DNA of 20,862 nt from positions 1-20,862 of the IMG/VR virus record IMGVR_UViG_3300034198_018710. One strand, given 5' to 3'. The stretch comes from a virus. The notes under the pieces were generated by a model. The model was not told where the DNA came from. It was given only the letters and a program-made list of their open reading frames with translations, and searched no databases. Shown here one piece after another: positions 8,401 through 16,374 of this stretch. Made by a program: the position numbers and the translations under genes. The number at the start of each line of letters is the position of its first letter. The stretch's first letter is position 1.

Positions 8401-9075
8401 ACTAACAGTTACTGCCTCGCCGGGAAGTTCTCCTATTCCAACTGAGCCAATATCTATGATTTTTGTTTCATCCAGAACAGGGCCTGTGCCACCATTTTGT
8501 TCTAGTGAAATAATTTGCAATATTTCATCCGTGTTAATATAGCCGCAATAGCCTTCACTAACTAGCAGATCACTTAGGGTATTTACATAGCCACGGCTTA
8601 GGTCAAATTTTTCAATCGAAAATGAGTTTGTTAAAGGATTACTAGATGCAGTAAGGCCAAGCTCTAATAAGCACTTGTTCATGATTGAACTAGCGCTTAT
8701 CGGAAGTGTTACGATAGCAGCATCGGCCTGGTTGTACTGATCATTTGCATCATCATCAAAGGCCGTCCAATCAATTGCTTCTGTTAAATCCTGTAAGTAT
8801 GTAAGCTTGCAGCCTAGTTCAACTTTTGTTGTCTTCCGAAATGGATCTGCAAAGCTACTTAGTACTCGTAGCTTTCGTGGTATGTCGGTTGTTGTATTAT
8901 CTTTTGTATAACTAAACGTTACAAGTGTTCCAACCGCTGGTGTTAATATTCCAGCAATCTCACAACTTCCCTGCGTTTTAATTAAACCATTATTTTGTAC
9001 ATAGTCATCAGATATTGACGCACCAATTAATTCACCACCAAGCGAACACGTAGTCGTAGCGCGTATATCAATCAT
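5491..9075 (-). CDS. Tail hub / host-receptor protein with discoidin-like and LamG-like domains, 1194 residues
   Basis: The protein seems modular. Residues 1 to about 690 look like a tail-hub region typical in position for the gene after the distal-tail protein. About 725-862 resembles an F5/8 type C (discoidin) galactose-binding domain, with KMDLGSVYTIGKVVIGTDF and a final VRYIRIETIDSYLSVTEFYA. About 865-975 is a low-complexity linker of short Pro/Val/Ala/Ser/Ile units (for example TPVASISI, SPVASIAM). About 980-1190 is a LamG/concanavalin-A-like domain, with LLLHCNGSNGSTTFTDSS, FTIEAFIYP, WYHCAVSRQG and GYIDEVRVTKGVSRY. Two carbohydrate-binding-type domains at the end suggest host-surface binding. 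Domain calls are from memory of the families. No protease or lysozyme motif is seen. The start overlaps a 24-codon micro-ORF by eight bases. Confidence 0.8.
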   Translation of the reverse strand: MIDIRATTTCSLGGELIGASISDDYVQNNGLIKTQGSCEIAGILTPAVGTLVTFSYTKDNTTTDIPRKLRVLSSFADPFRKTTKVELGCKLTYLQDLTEAIDWTAFDDDANDQYNQADAAIVTLPISASSIMNKCLLELGLTASSNPLTNSFSIEKFDLSRGYVNTLSDLLVSEGYCGYINTDEILQIISLEQNGGTGPVLDETKIIDIGSVGIGELPGEAVTVSYSTLKLKQPDTTEDNIKKLNWEKDESYGLPTNVYVENPFYSSNPFPFSVPRSFVYRYTPYTLTETTYDSFDRVKTRVTTERSILAAIAPAYLQHIAGTSPVSGPASGSFYYVTTRTESFKYKITAPPTWDTRNEYPIGYDEIEESVTESREPCIKMHASTNIYSRAGAFNFFFNYRNSAADMFVAEKTVTTYENGIANDGTKITKTIQAQYQCSAYTIEGQQQLAEAIDRNANSEEFFNAEAPPLLEAARRLSSLGCQVQLTKGREIDLQTRPNTADRINASTTNGGDPNNGWRTESTSELELAIGSATAQRRIELSLPYAPDDVFSGPSGGPFTSVASDAPAKARRFGLTQNRLLLGNRNGMNVQTAPENLPTAPFAPLFIQANNLSALYRLNGMNWTINNEGIIVGTDALFWGAVGGTGDFWFSVAPGITTLPDIPEVIDGQSTVENVVPVWNEKLLLLGRTKTAINLVSLPYALQVVTPLSIETRTKLSTELLLQQAPNALLATYTQSSTYYENTPATFAKMANNDFNETTETGTDSSSFEWIKMDLGSVYTIGKVVIGTDFNSVLPGEWSPTYTENCDVKGSIDDITYTTLFNTGTFEQGIQQYPVDATVRYIRIETIDSYLSVTEFYATEPQPATIYIKNKSISVETNTASVLVDTIVPVDVSAIEVQASQPTIAIIPVTSIVTPVASISIDQLTPNIATGYAASVTAIDLSIASAVPSVATGTSVASPVASIAMQATIPTSVGAKDPNFSSVSLLLHCNGSNGSTTFTDSSSNAFSATVTGSAAISTAQSKFGGASALFNASSARISFTSAAFQLGTGDFTIEAFIYPTSLSNTSYPTFIGTRYGAAGDSAAWSLTVNSSGSFYMYSNSMLVQSSSGVITINNWYHCAVSRQGSTLRAFVNGALVATNSSFSSNFNGTSKLVIGNDDAGTDPFQGYIDEVRVTKGVSRYNGAFTALTAPFLDS

Positions 9076-9142
9076 GTCTGCCAGTCAGCACAATCGCTGG
9101 AGCCATTGCATTTAGTATATCTTTCCATTGCAATGCAGTCAT
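9068..9142 (-). CDS. Putative 24-residue micro-ORF bridging two tail genes
   Basis: The frame reads MTALQWKDILNAMAPAIVLT followed by GRHD and stop. Its ATG overlaps the stop of the distal-tail gene in a TAATG junction, and its last eight bases overlap the first codons of the 1194-residue gene. It therefore fills the gap exactly, which would pass ribosomes from one gene to the next. It could encode a short amphipathic peptide or serve only as a translational coupler. No homology is known to me, and chance cannot be excluded for so short a frame. Confidence 0.4.
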   Translation of the reverse strand: MTALQWKDILNAMAPAIVLTGRHD

Positions 9143-9885
9143 TACAGTATCTTGATAAGTTGGATGCTAACAGTATATTGAACAGTTTTTATGCCATCGA
9201 TTATTCGATTTTCTGCTGTAGTAGTAGGCGGAGAAATGGGAAAGTATGAATCAGTTGAAGGTTGTAAAACTATGGTAGATTCATACCATGAGCGGACATC
9301 ATTCCATCCTTGTAGATCTGTTAATCCTTCTACATCAAGGATTTTTTCGACGACCAATGGGCCATTAATATAATGCTTTCCAGTAACAGTAAGCTGAGTT
9401 GATGGTCCCTGGTTGTAGCTATCCGCTGGTTTTGTTAATTGTAGCGTCGCATCACCAAGCGTAATTGTCCCAAAGTCAATCTCTTCTACAAGATCAGCTA
9501 TCTCTTGCCCTTTTAATGCTACCTGTAATGCTTGTGTTGCATCAACAAGTTCAACAGAAGCACTTATCCTATTGCCACTTTGCTCACCCTTTGGTGCAGC
9601 AATAAACCAGCAATCGACATCAGTCCACTGCTGTCCGCCTGGACCGGTACCGCTAAGTAGTACGGTAACACCAATCGATGCAGACGTTGCAGTATCTGGA
9701 TCATCAATCCTTAGATCTCGCCAAGTATTATATACGTCTAATAGGTCAAGCCATTCTACTGGTGTAAGCAGACCAGTAACAACCCATTTTCTTGCAGTTA
9801 AACCATTTCTTGTTTCTGCTTCTTCGTAGCTAAATGGTTGCGCTAGTAGCGTTGAAAATACTGCGTCGCCAATAGATACAGTCAT
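9142..9885 (-). CDS. Distal tail protein candidate, 247 residues
   Basis: The gene comes directly after the tape measure and before the hub gene, the usual place of the distal tail (Dit-like) protein that joins the tube to the tip. The protein has a compact N-terminal part with RNGLTARKWVVTGLLTPVEW, a middle with a double-glycine turn (LSGTGPGGQQWTDVDCWF), and a beta-rich C-terminus ending VQYTVSIQLIKIL. No catalytic motif is visible. Its ATG overlaps the tape-measure stop in a TAATG junction. The function rests mainly on gene order; I do not see a decisive motif. Confidence 0.65.
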   Translation of the reverse strand: MTVSIGDAVFSTLLAQPFSYEEAETRNGLTARKWVVTGLLTPVEWLDLLDVYNTWRDLRIDDPDTATSASIGVTVLLSGTGPGGQQWTDVDCWFIAAPKGEQSGNRISASVELVDATQALQVALKGQEIADLVEEIDFGTITLGDATLQLTKPADSYNQGPSTQLTVTGKHYINGPLVVEKILDVEGLTDLQGWNDVRSWYESTIVLQPSTDSYFPISPPTTTAENRIIDGIKTVQYTVSIQLIKIL

Positions 9886-12800
9886 TAAATTGCCCTATTG
9901 ATCATACCAAGATAACCATTGCTATCTTTTGGCGTTACATTAACGCGTACATTCCAGTCCTTTTCATTAAACTGGCTTACAGCGTGACTTAGTTTTCCGA
10001 GTTGTACTGCTTGCCTAGCCTGGATTTCTGATAGCCTATCGATACTGCTTGCTACTGCAGTATCCTGTGTATTTCTTGTATTAGCCAGCAGGAAATTGAT
10101 AAGACGTTGATTTGGATTTGCTGCAGTAATAGAGCTCGCATTAGCTGTCCTATTGGCCTGGATGCCCGTCGGGGCATCAGTGCTTGACCATATATGGGCT
10201 GGAATCACGTAACCGCTAGACGGAGGTCGCCAAGATGCATTACGAGGTTTATTGATTTCGGAAACGCGACCGGAATTGCTAATGAAACCTTCCCGGCCAA
10301 GTTCATTAACCTTGTATACTTGTCCAGCGGAGACCGGGCCACCGGACCATCTACCAGGAACAATCGGTACCTGTTTCAGGAATACAGTAATTGTCTTGCC
10401 GCTGATTTCTGTTAAAAGATCCCTAATCTTTTGCGCCTGCTCTGCAGCCTTTTCCATTGATGCTAAGAATACATCTCTAACAGTTTCGGATGCATTGATA
10501 ACATTCTGATTCGCTTCAGTTGCAAGCTTTTTACTATTTTCTCTTGCTGTAAGTTCTTCTTGTATCGCCTTGCTTTCTTTATCTCTTTCTTCTTGCTTTT
10601 GTTTAAATTCTGCTTGTGCTGTCTGATATTTAACTTGAGCAGTTTCTGCTTCTATTGCTGCTATCGCTTCAGCCTGAGCTTGTCTTTGTTTTTCAATTTC
10701 TTGTAATTGCTTTTCTTTTGCCTGCTTTTCTTCGCTCTGCTTCTTCTCTAGTTCTGCAATTTGTTCATTAGCTTGAAGCCTTTCCAGCTCAGCGCGTGCC
10801 TCAAGTCCGGCGCGACCTCCTTGCCGGGAAGCTTGCTGCAGATCACGAGCTCTAAGAGCTTTTAGCTTTTCTTCTGCTGGCGTTAACTCCCGCAATCTTG
10901 CAATCTCTTTATTGTATCGTTCTTCTATTAGTCTAATTTCTTCTTGGATAGCCTGTTTCTTTTTGTCATAAGATGCTCTAGTTGCGTCATCAGCTAATTT
11001 GATGCCATCCATTTGCAACTGGATTGCGTCTTGAATACTTGCAGTATTATTTTCTGCAAGTTTTCTTCTTAGCTCATCAGTACTTAGCGCTGCAGCTTTT
11101 TCGCGTTGCTCAAATTCTTTTAATTTTTCCAACTCTAGATCATAACGACTTGATGTAGTTGGTGTATTCTGTACAACATTGCGTTGTGCCGCTGTAATCC
11201 TTGCCAGTGCTTCTTGTGTCCTAGGGCCACCGCTTGTAAGACGTTGCTCAAGAACCTGCACTGTTACAGTAGCTCTCTTGCCATCAAGGGCGCTAACTTC
11301 TTCTTGCGCACTAGCAAGTTTGTCAAGCAGACCAGGGAGCTGTGGATACTTAATGTCTATAATTCCAGTTAAGCCTTCAAGTAGCTTAGCCTTTTCTGAT
11401 AGATTATCGTAAGATTCTGATAATTTTCCTGATTTAATTCCTTTCTCAATTGTTTCGATGGTAATTATTGTGCGCTTTGCGCTAATATCTTCTAGAGACT
11501 GCTTCGCTTCCGATAGTTTTGATATTAACATAGGGAGTTCTGGTGCATTAATATCAATTAATGCACTTGCATTTTCAAGATTGTCGACTACACGTTTTGC
11601 ATTCGAAACAGAATTTACAAGTTCTCCACTGTTAATTCTTATTCTAATTTGGATAGCAGATTCAAGAGATTGCAGGCCCTCAGCTCCGTCTTTAAGTGCT
11701 TGAAGTTCTACTTTACTTTTTGCAATTTCACGGTTTACCCTAACCCATTCTATTGTGTTTAAGTTAGGATTAACTTCATTTTCAAGAATTGTTTGACGTG
11801 TTTTTATATTTTCTTCTGTAGTGCTAATTGTTGGTATCAATAATTTTTGCGCTTCAGTAAGTTTGCCAGTAGCTTTTGATGCGGCATCTTGTCCTGTCTT
11901 TAGTTTATTTACTTCCTTACCTGTTGATGCAATGGCTGGATTAAGAACTGAAAGCGTATTTTGTAATTCAAGGTATTTCTTAATATCAGCATCAAACTGC
12001 TCCCTGCCTACACCTCTTGGTCGAGCAGTTTCTGCCTTTTTGGCTACTTCTATTTTTTTTCTTATTTCTGACCACTGATTACCTAGTTCTTTGATCTGTT
12101 GTGTCGTGGCTGGATCGCGACCTTTTTTTTGTAAGACTCTAATTTTTTCTATAATATCGAATTGTTCTCTAAGTAATTTGTTTACAACAAATGGTGCTGC
12201 TGCTGCTTTCTTAACAGCGGAGCTGAACTGATTTGCTTGCTCTTTAACTATTTTTTGTGTTTTAACTAAATCATCAAATTGCTTGCTAATTTCTCTTACA
12301 GAACGAGCTGATACTACATATGCTGCATCAGCTTCTTTCGTCTTTTGGTTAAGCTTTTGTTGGTTTTCTGATGCAGCGTTGATCGCCTTTTCTAGATCTG
12401 CATTTGGTGCTTTATTATCAGTCTTTTGTTTTACGGCATCATCTAGCTTCTTTTGTTGTGCAGTTAGTGCTTGAACTTCTTCTCCTGCAGCCTTTAACTG
12501 CGCTTGCAAATTAAGAATTTGTGCTCCTTCCTGGGCGACTGCTCCATTTAATCCTTCAATCGTTTTCTTTAGTTTTTCTAATTTAACCGAAGCATCATCA
12601 CCGCTAGCAGCAAGTCCAACAACGAGGCCTATAACCGCACCAATCGCTGCTCCAGTGGCGGCATTGATGCCACCTAATGTGGCACCTACCGCAGCCCCGG
12701 CGAGAGTAAATGCTCCAAGAATGGCAAGGAATCGTCCAGCTTGAACCGTATTTTCATTAAGTGCTTTTTTATTTTTTTCCAAGTCAGCGCTTTGGTCACC

Positions 12801-15032
12801 ATTGAAAAGCTTTCCAAGATTTATGACGGCTCTTCCTGCTACAGCAGAAAATCTTTCCCAAGCTAATGCCAGACCAGTAATTGGTTGTTCAGATTTTGAA
12901 CTATCGCCACCTAGATCAGTAATAGCTTGACTAAGAACTTTAGATCTCTCTTTAGAATCATTTAAGATAGTGTTATATGCACTAAGGCCATTTGATACTG
13001 CTGATTGCAGAGTAGTGATTGCTATCAATGCAAGACCTAGAGGCCCTAGTGCTGATACAACGCCACGAATAGCTCCACCAAGCCCAAGGAATCCTTTGTT
13101 AAGAAGACCAAGTGGATTGAAGCCTCTTGTTAAGCTAGCAGTTAAGGCAGCGGATCTTGCTGTTAATTGATTTTGCTTATTGCCAACAGCATCAAGTGCT
13201 CTTGTATATTCCGCTAACTTAAGCTTAGTTCTTGTTATTGCATTCTCTAGATATGCTAGTTGTCCTGCAGCAGGCGCAGGTAATGGGCCGTAAACTCTAA
13301 TTTTATCAGCAGCTCGTTGATAGGTCTGTAAGCTTGATGATACATTAGAAATTTTTTGAGTTAATACATTAGATGAATTTGATAGTTGTCCTTGAACTTT
13401 TGCAATTCCATCAATCTTTTTAGTAGTTTCTTCAGCGCCTTTCCCAATAGATCGGAATGTTTGTCCTATGGTGCTGAAACTAGATAGACCGGCTAATGTC
13501 TTGGTGAAGCCTGTTGTTTTCATCCCTGCAGCAACAAGATTATCCTTGAAGACCGCTAGTGGTGCTGCTAGTTTTAGTAAAATCGCTGCCCCAATTGCCT
13601 GCGAAACAATTGGAATACCAGCAAGGCCAAATGTTAAAGAATTTGCTGCATCAGCAATAGAAATAAAGATTTCTGCTACTCTAAGCAGCGTGTCAATTAG
13701 TTTTGCTAATTGCTGGCCAATTGCTCCAGCAATATTGCCTATGGTTTCTAGGGAATTGAGCTTGCTTATCCTATCAAAGAAACCAGTTACTGATGCGCCA
13801 ATATCAATAAAAGATACAAGTAGTGGTTCAAATCCTTTCGCAAGCCTTTCAAAAGAAAGTTGATTTAAGGTTTGAAGTTTATTTCTTGCCTGATCAATCG
13901 TTACAGTGCCTGCTCTTAAAGCTTTTACTGCATCCGATGCAGAAACGCCAAGCTTACCATATAGCAGACTAGACTTACTTAGTTCTGGTAAAGTTTTGAT
14001 TAGGACATCAGTCGTTATCTTGCCTGCTTTAACAAGCTTCTCAAGCTCTGCTACACTAACACCAAGTGCTGCGGCAAAATCCGTCTTGAAGGCTGGGTCT
14101 GCTTCAGAAATCTGTTGCGTTAATTCTTCAGCCTGTAATTTACCCTTAGCAAATGCTTGAATGATACCATTCGTTACGCGTCTTGCTCTGTCGCCACTAA
14201 TGCCAAATGCTGCAAATCGGCTAGATAATGTTTCTACAATACTAGAAACGTTATCAATATTGCCACCACTTGCCAGGATAACTGGCGATAATTGCTGGAA
14301 GCCTTGTCTTACAGTATCAAGGCTAACACCAAGATTTAATGCAATCCTAGATGATTCTTGCAGAGCAAGTGATCCACCCGTCGCACCAGTACCAATTGCC
14401 TTAAAGGCAAGGCTAAATTGCTGTAATTTAGCAAGTGAATTTACTAGATCATTAATAGATCCAAAGAATTGTCCTACAATAATGCTTGCAGCCTGGAAGC
14501 CTGCTGTAATTTCTGTTAGTCCATTCGCAAAATTAAATAATCCTTGTACACGAAGGCCTGTCTTTGCTTTATCCCAAAAACCCGATGCACTAGCAAGATC
14601 TAGGCTTCTTTGTACTTGGCTAAGTCTTTGATTTTGCTTGACCCATTGATCATTTATTGTCCTTACTGAATTTCCAAGTGGGTCAATTGTGTTTTGATAT
14701 TTAGCAGTTTGATCTCTTAGTTGCTTTGCTTGATTTACTTGTTGTCTTAAACTTGTTACACTGCCACTTTGTACACTATTTGCTTTTTTATTTAAGGTAA
14801 CAAGTTGGTCTACTACGCCAAGGCTTTCTCTTTGTACGGCTACAAGCTTCTTGCCACCACTTGGGTCTACCCTTGTTTCAATAAAAAGTTTTTTTGTTAC
14901 ATCTTGACCCAATACTCTTGCAAGTTCTCTCGCGGCTTCAACGCCACCAGTTTTTAGCTGGTTTAAGGCTTGCTGCAGTTCATTTGCAGTTAACTTAATT
15001 TCTGCATTAAGTTGAACTCTATCTGCTGCCAT
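9885..15032 (-). CDS. Tail tape-measure protein, 1715 residues
   Basis: This is the longest gene, as the tape measure usually is. Residues about 195-400 match the conserved tape-measure region, with the core IIQAFAKGKLQAEELTQQIS, then PAFKTDFAAALGVSVAELEK and LVKAGKITTDVL. Hydrophobic stretches lie at about 455-495, 640-690 and 765-810, as expected for a protein that may enter the host membrane. Long charged helical regions follow, the strongest coiled coil being near residues 1360-1540. The C-terminus has RWSGGPVSAGQVYKVNELGR, a typical closing motif. At about 1.5 angstrom per residue it predicts a tail near 250 nm, which is long. The gene is AT-rich. It starts 52 bases after the terminator of the tail-tube gene and overlaps the next gene by one base. 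No peptidase motif was seen. Confidence 0.93.
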   Translation of the reverse strand: MAADRVQLNAEIKLTANELQQALNQLKTGGVEAARELARVLGQDVTKKLFIETRVDPSGGKKLVAVQRESLGVVDQLVTLNKKANSVQSGSVTSLRQQVNQAKQLRDQTAKYQNTIDPLGNSVRTINDQWVKQNQRLSQVQRSLDLASASGFWDKAKTGLRVQGLFNFANGLTEITAGFQAASIIVGQFFGSINDLVNSLAKLQQFSLAFKAIGTGATGGSLALQESSRIALNLGVSLDTVRQGFQQLSPVILASGGNIDNVSSIVETLSSRFAAFGISGDRARRVTNGIIQAFAKGKLQAEELTQQISEADPAFKTDFAAALGVSVAELEKLVKAGKITTDVLIKTLPELSKSSLLYGKLGVSASDAVKALRAGTVTIDQARNKLQTLNQLSFERLAKGFEPLLVSFIDIGASVTGFFDRISKLNSLETIGNIAGAIGQQLAKLIDTLLRVAEIFISIADAANSLTFGLAGIPIVSQAIGAAILLKLAAPLAVFKDNLVAAGMKTTGFTKTLAGLSSFSTIGQTFRSIGKGAEETTKKIDGIAKVQGQLSNSSNVLTQKISNVSSSLQTYQRAADKIRVYGPLPAPAAGQLAYLENAITRTKLKLAEYTRALDAVGNKQNQLTARSAALTASLTRGFNPLGLLNKGFLGLGGAIRGVVSALGPLGLALIAITTLQSAVSNGLSAYNTILNDSKERSKVLSQAITDLGGDSSKSEQPITGLALAWERFSAVAGRAVINLGKLFNGDQSADLEKNKKALNENTVQAGRFLAILGAFTLAGAAVGATLGGINAATGAAIGAVIGLVVGLAASGDDASVKLEKLKKTIEGLNGAVAQEGAQILNLQAQLKAAGEEVQALTAQQKKLDDAVKQKTDNKAPNADLEKAINAASENQQKLNQKTKEADAAYVVSARSVREISKQFDDLVKTQKIVKEQANQFSSAVKKAAAAPFVVNKLLREQFDIIEKIRVLQKKGRDPATTQQIKELGNQWSEIRKKIEVAKKAETARPRGVGREQFDADIKKYLELQNTLSVLNPAIASTGKEVNKLKTGQDAASKATGKLTEAQKLLIPTISTTEENIKTRQTILENEVNPNLNTIEWVRVNREIAKSKVELQALKDGAEGLQSLESAIQIRIRINSGELVNSVSNAKRVVDNLENASALIDINAPELPMLISKLSEAKQSLEDISAKRTIITIETIEKGIKSGKLSESYDNLSEKAKLLEGLTGIIDIKYPQLPGLLDKLASAQEEVSALDGKRATVTVQVLEQRLTSGGPRTQEALARITAAQRNVVQNTPTTSSRYDLELEKLKEFEQREKAAALSTDELRRKLAENNTASIQDAIQLQMDGIKLADDATRASYDKKKQAIQEEIRLIEERYNKEIARLRELTPAEEKLKALRARDLQQASRQGGRAGLEARAELERLQANEQIAELEKKQSEEKQAKEKQLQEIEKQRQAQAEAIAAIEAETAQVKYQTAQAEFKQKQEERDKESKAIQEELTARENSKKLATEANQNVINASETVRDVFLASMEKAAEQAQKIRDLLTEISGKTITVFLKQVPIVPGRWSGGPVSAGQVYKVNELGREGFISNSGRVSEINKPRNASWRPPSSGYVIPAHIWSSTDAPTGIQANRTANASSITAANPNQRLINFLLANTRNTQDTAVASSIDRLSEIQARQAVQLGKLSHAVSQFNEKDWNVRVNVTPKDSNGYLGMINRAI

Positions 15033-15084
15033 GTTGAGGCAATCTTGCGACCTTAGTCTTCCATTTGCTATTAATTATTGCAAT

Positions 15085-15107
15085 AAAAAAGGGCCATTTC
15101 TGGCCCA
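15085..15107 (-). terminator. Rho-independent terminator after the tail-tube gene
   Basis: On the minus strand GGGCCA and TGGCCC pair around a GAAA loop (15106-15091), followed by six T residues (15090-15085). It separates the tube gene from the tape measure, which would let the abundant tube protein be made in excess over the single-copy-type tape measure. Confidence 0.9.
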
Positions 15108-15115
15108 ATGATTAT

Positions 15116-15134
15116 TTGATCGATAGATGATCAA
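15116..15134 (-). repeat. Inverted repeat beginning at the tail-tube stop codon
   Basis: TTGATC and GATCAA arms flank seven bases, and the first arm contains the TGA stop codon. It directly precedes the terminator. The capsid gene has the same arrangement at 393-415. The 6-bp AT-rich stem is weak by itself; the repetition of the layout is what makes it notable. Confidence 0.5.
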
Positions 15135-15718
15135 GCGTTGGCATCGATGTCGATACGATACGGGCCATAACCTTGCAGGGTGGCTTCCCAGGACACAATC
15201 GAACCAGCGTCGATCGATTCGCTGTAGCCAGTCAGGGTGCCGTAGCCGTAGATCGCTTCATCAGTACCGGTAGGACCAATGCGGACGAATTTCACACGCA
15301 GCGCATCTGCCACGGTGTTCTGCTCAGTCAGGCGCAGGATATGGTAACCAGCATCCTTGAAGTCTGCCACACCAGCCAGCGTGACACTCCAGGTCTTAGA
15401 GGTCGGCAGGCTCAGGTTGAAGCCCTTGGTTTCATCATCATAGGTGATGATGTCTTCCGAGTTGGTATCGGTCTGCAGGGCTGCATTGGTTAAGCCATAC
15501 AGGCGGACAGCCTTATCAGTACCATCCATGTCAAAGGCAGTTGCTTCAACAGTAAAGATGCCACCAGAATAGGAAACCGTGTCGCCAGCACCGACCGGGG
15601 TAGCGGTATCAACAAAGTCACCAGCATCAGTCACGCCAGTAAAGGCGGTATCAACGCCAGAGGCAGCCAGGGGCACGATGAATACATCGTAGCCAAATGC
15701 AGTAGAAAAATTTGCCAT
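15131..15718 (-). CDS. Major tail-tube protein candidate, 195 residues
   Basis: The protein starts MANFSTAFGYDVFIVPLAAS and is rich in Gly, Thr, Val and Asp with alternating patterns expected of a tail-tube beta-fold, ending WEATLQGYGPYRIDIDANA. Its length and its place just before the tape measure fit the major tail protein, which stacks to form the tail tube. Codon third positions are GC-rich like those of the capsid gene and unlike the tape measure, which supports very high expression. A terminator follows. I chose the ATG at 15718; a TTG at 15757 would add 13 residues encoded by a hairpin leader. There is no clear Shine-Dalgarno site. Function is inferred from order, composition and fold pattern. 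Confidence 0.8.
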   Translation of the reverse strand: MANFSTAFGYDVFIVPLAASGVDTAFTGVTDAGDFVDTATPVGAGDTVSYSGGIFTVEATAFDMDGTDKAVRLYGLTNAALQTDTNSEDIITYDDETKGFNLSLPTSKTWSVTLAGVADFKDAGYHILRLTEQNTVADALRVKFVRIGPTGTDEAIYGYGTLTGYSESIDAGSIVSWEATLQGYGPYRIDIDANA

Positions 15719-15735
15719 GATGTTGTCAGGTAGGA

Positions 15736-15778
15736 ATGCCGTTTCGGCATGAAACAACGGAGCAGGTGCCTACCTGCT
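15736..15778 (-). promoter_or_regulatory. Two hairpins in the leader of the tail-tube gene
   Basis: Reading on the minus strand, AGCAGGT / ACCTGCT form a perfect 7-bp stem with a 4-base loop (15778-15761), and ATGCCG / CGGCAT form a 6-bp stem with a 3-base loop (15750-15736), ending 18 bases before the ATG at 15718. Neither is followed by a T-tract on this strand, so they are not ordinary terminators. They may stabilise the 5' end of the tube mRNA or control ribosome access. No -10/-35 pair was convincing. Confidence 0.45.
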
Positions 15779-15808
15779 TATTTTAGAGTTCCAATTTATG
15801 CCCAATTT

Positions 15809-16246
15809 TTATTCTACCAATACTAAAGAATCTGATGGTATTAATACAAGTAGTTGCGCAATCGCGCCAAGACCTGTTGGTGTTGGATTTGTTTCTATCG
15901 TTGATGCCTTACTAAATAATTGCATAATACGTCTCGCTGCACTATTTAATGTAGCACCATTCGAGCCAGGCCATGCTAACAAAAATACTTTCCATGTAGT
16001 CGTAATATCATATTCATTTGTAATATATTCTCTGCGATCTAATTTGCTTATATCATGAATAATTACCTCTAAGCCAGTTTGACTTTTAATGGCTGGTAAT
16101 GGCTCTCCTGGTGTTATAATCGAAATAGCATCTAGCTCTGTATTGCCAGCCTTGAAAACTCTGCTTCCAACTAATGCCATAAATGTTTCATCGCTTGTTA
16201 ATGTATCATAAATGACTTCTGATGTATCAACATGTTGCTGAGTCAT
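15809..16246 (-). CDS. Tail-terminator protein candidate, 145 residues
   Basis: Small alpha/beta protein with an N-terminal helix (TSEVIYDTLTSDETFMALVG), a strand region (GLEVIIHDISKLDRREYITN, then YDITTTWKVFLLAW) and a C-terminal helix with NSAARRIMQLFSK. This build and its position directly before the tube gene fit tail-terminator proteins, which cap the tube. No motif is decisive. The region upstream (16247-16374) separates it from the chaperone genes and holds the start of the opposite-strand HNH gene, so it cannot be translationally coupled to its upstream neighbour. It is AT-rich. Confidence 0.6.
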   Translation of the reverse strand: MTQQHVDTSEVIYDTLTSDETFMALVGSRVFKAGNTELDAISIITPGEPLPAIKSQTGLEVIIHDISKLDRREYITNEYDITTTWKVFLLAWPGSNGATLNSAARRIMQLFSKASTIETNPTPTGLGAIAQLLVLIPSDSLVLVE

Positions 16247-16374
16247 TTATCATTAAAGGGCTGTTAGGCCCTAGGCTGCCGATTGCTCGCTAGTGGCATC
16301 CTATAGTATTCGCTGGCTTCGTATGATAATGGTAGGTATTTCGTTATCCTGTGATTTTAATCAAAGATAATTGC

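Noticed and set aside
16247-16275. AGGGC/GCCCT hairpin before the tail-terminator gene as a terminator
   Set aside because: Five-bp stem followed by only three T residues on the minus strand, and none on the plus strand; too weak to call.
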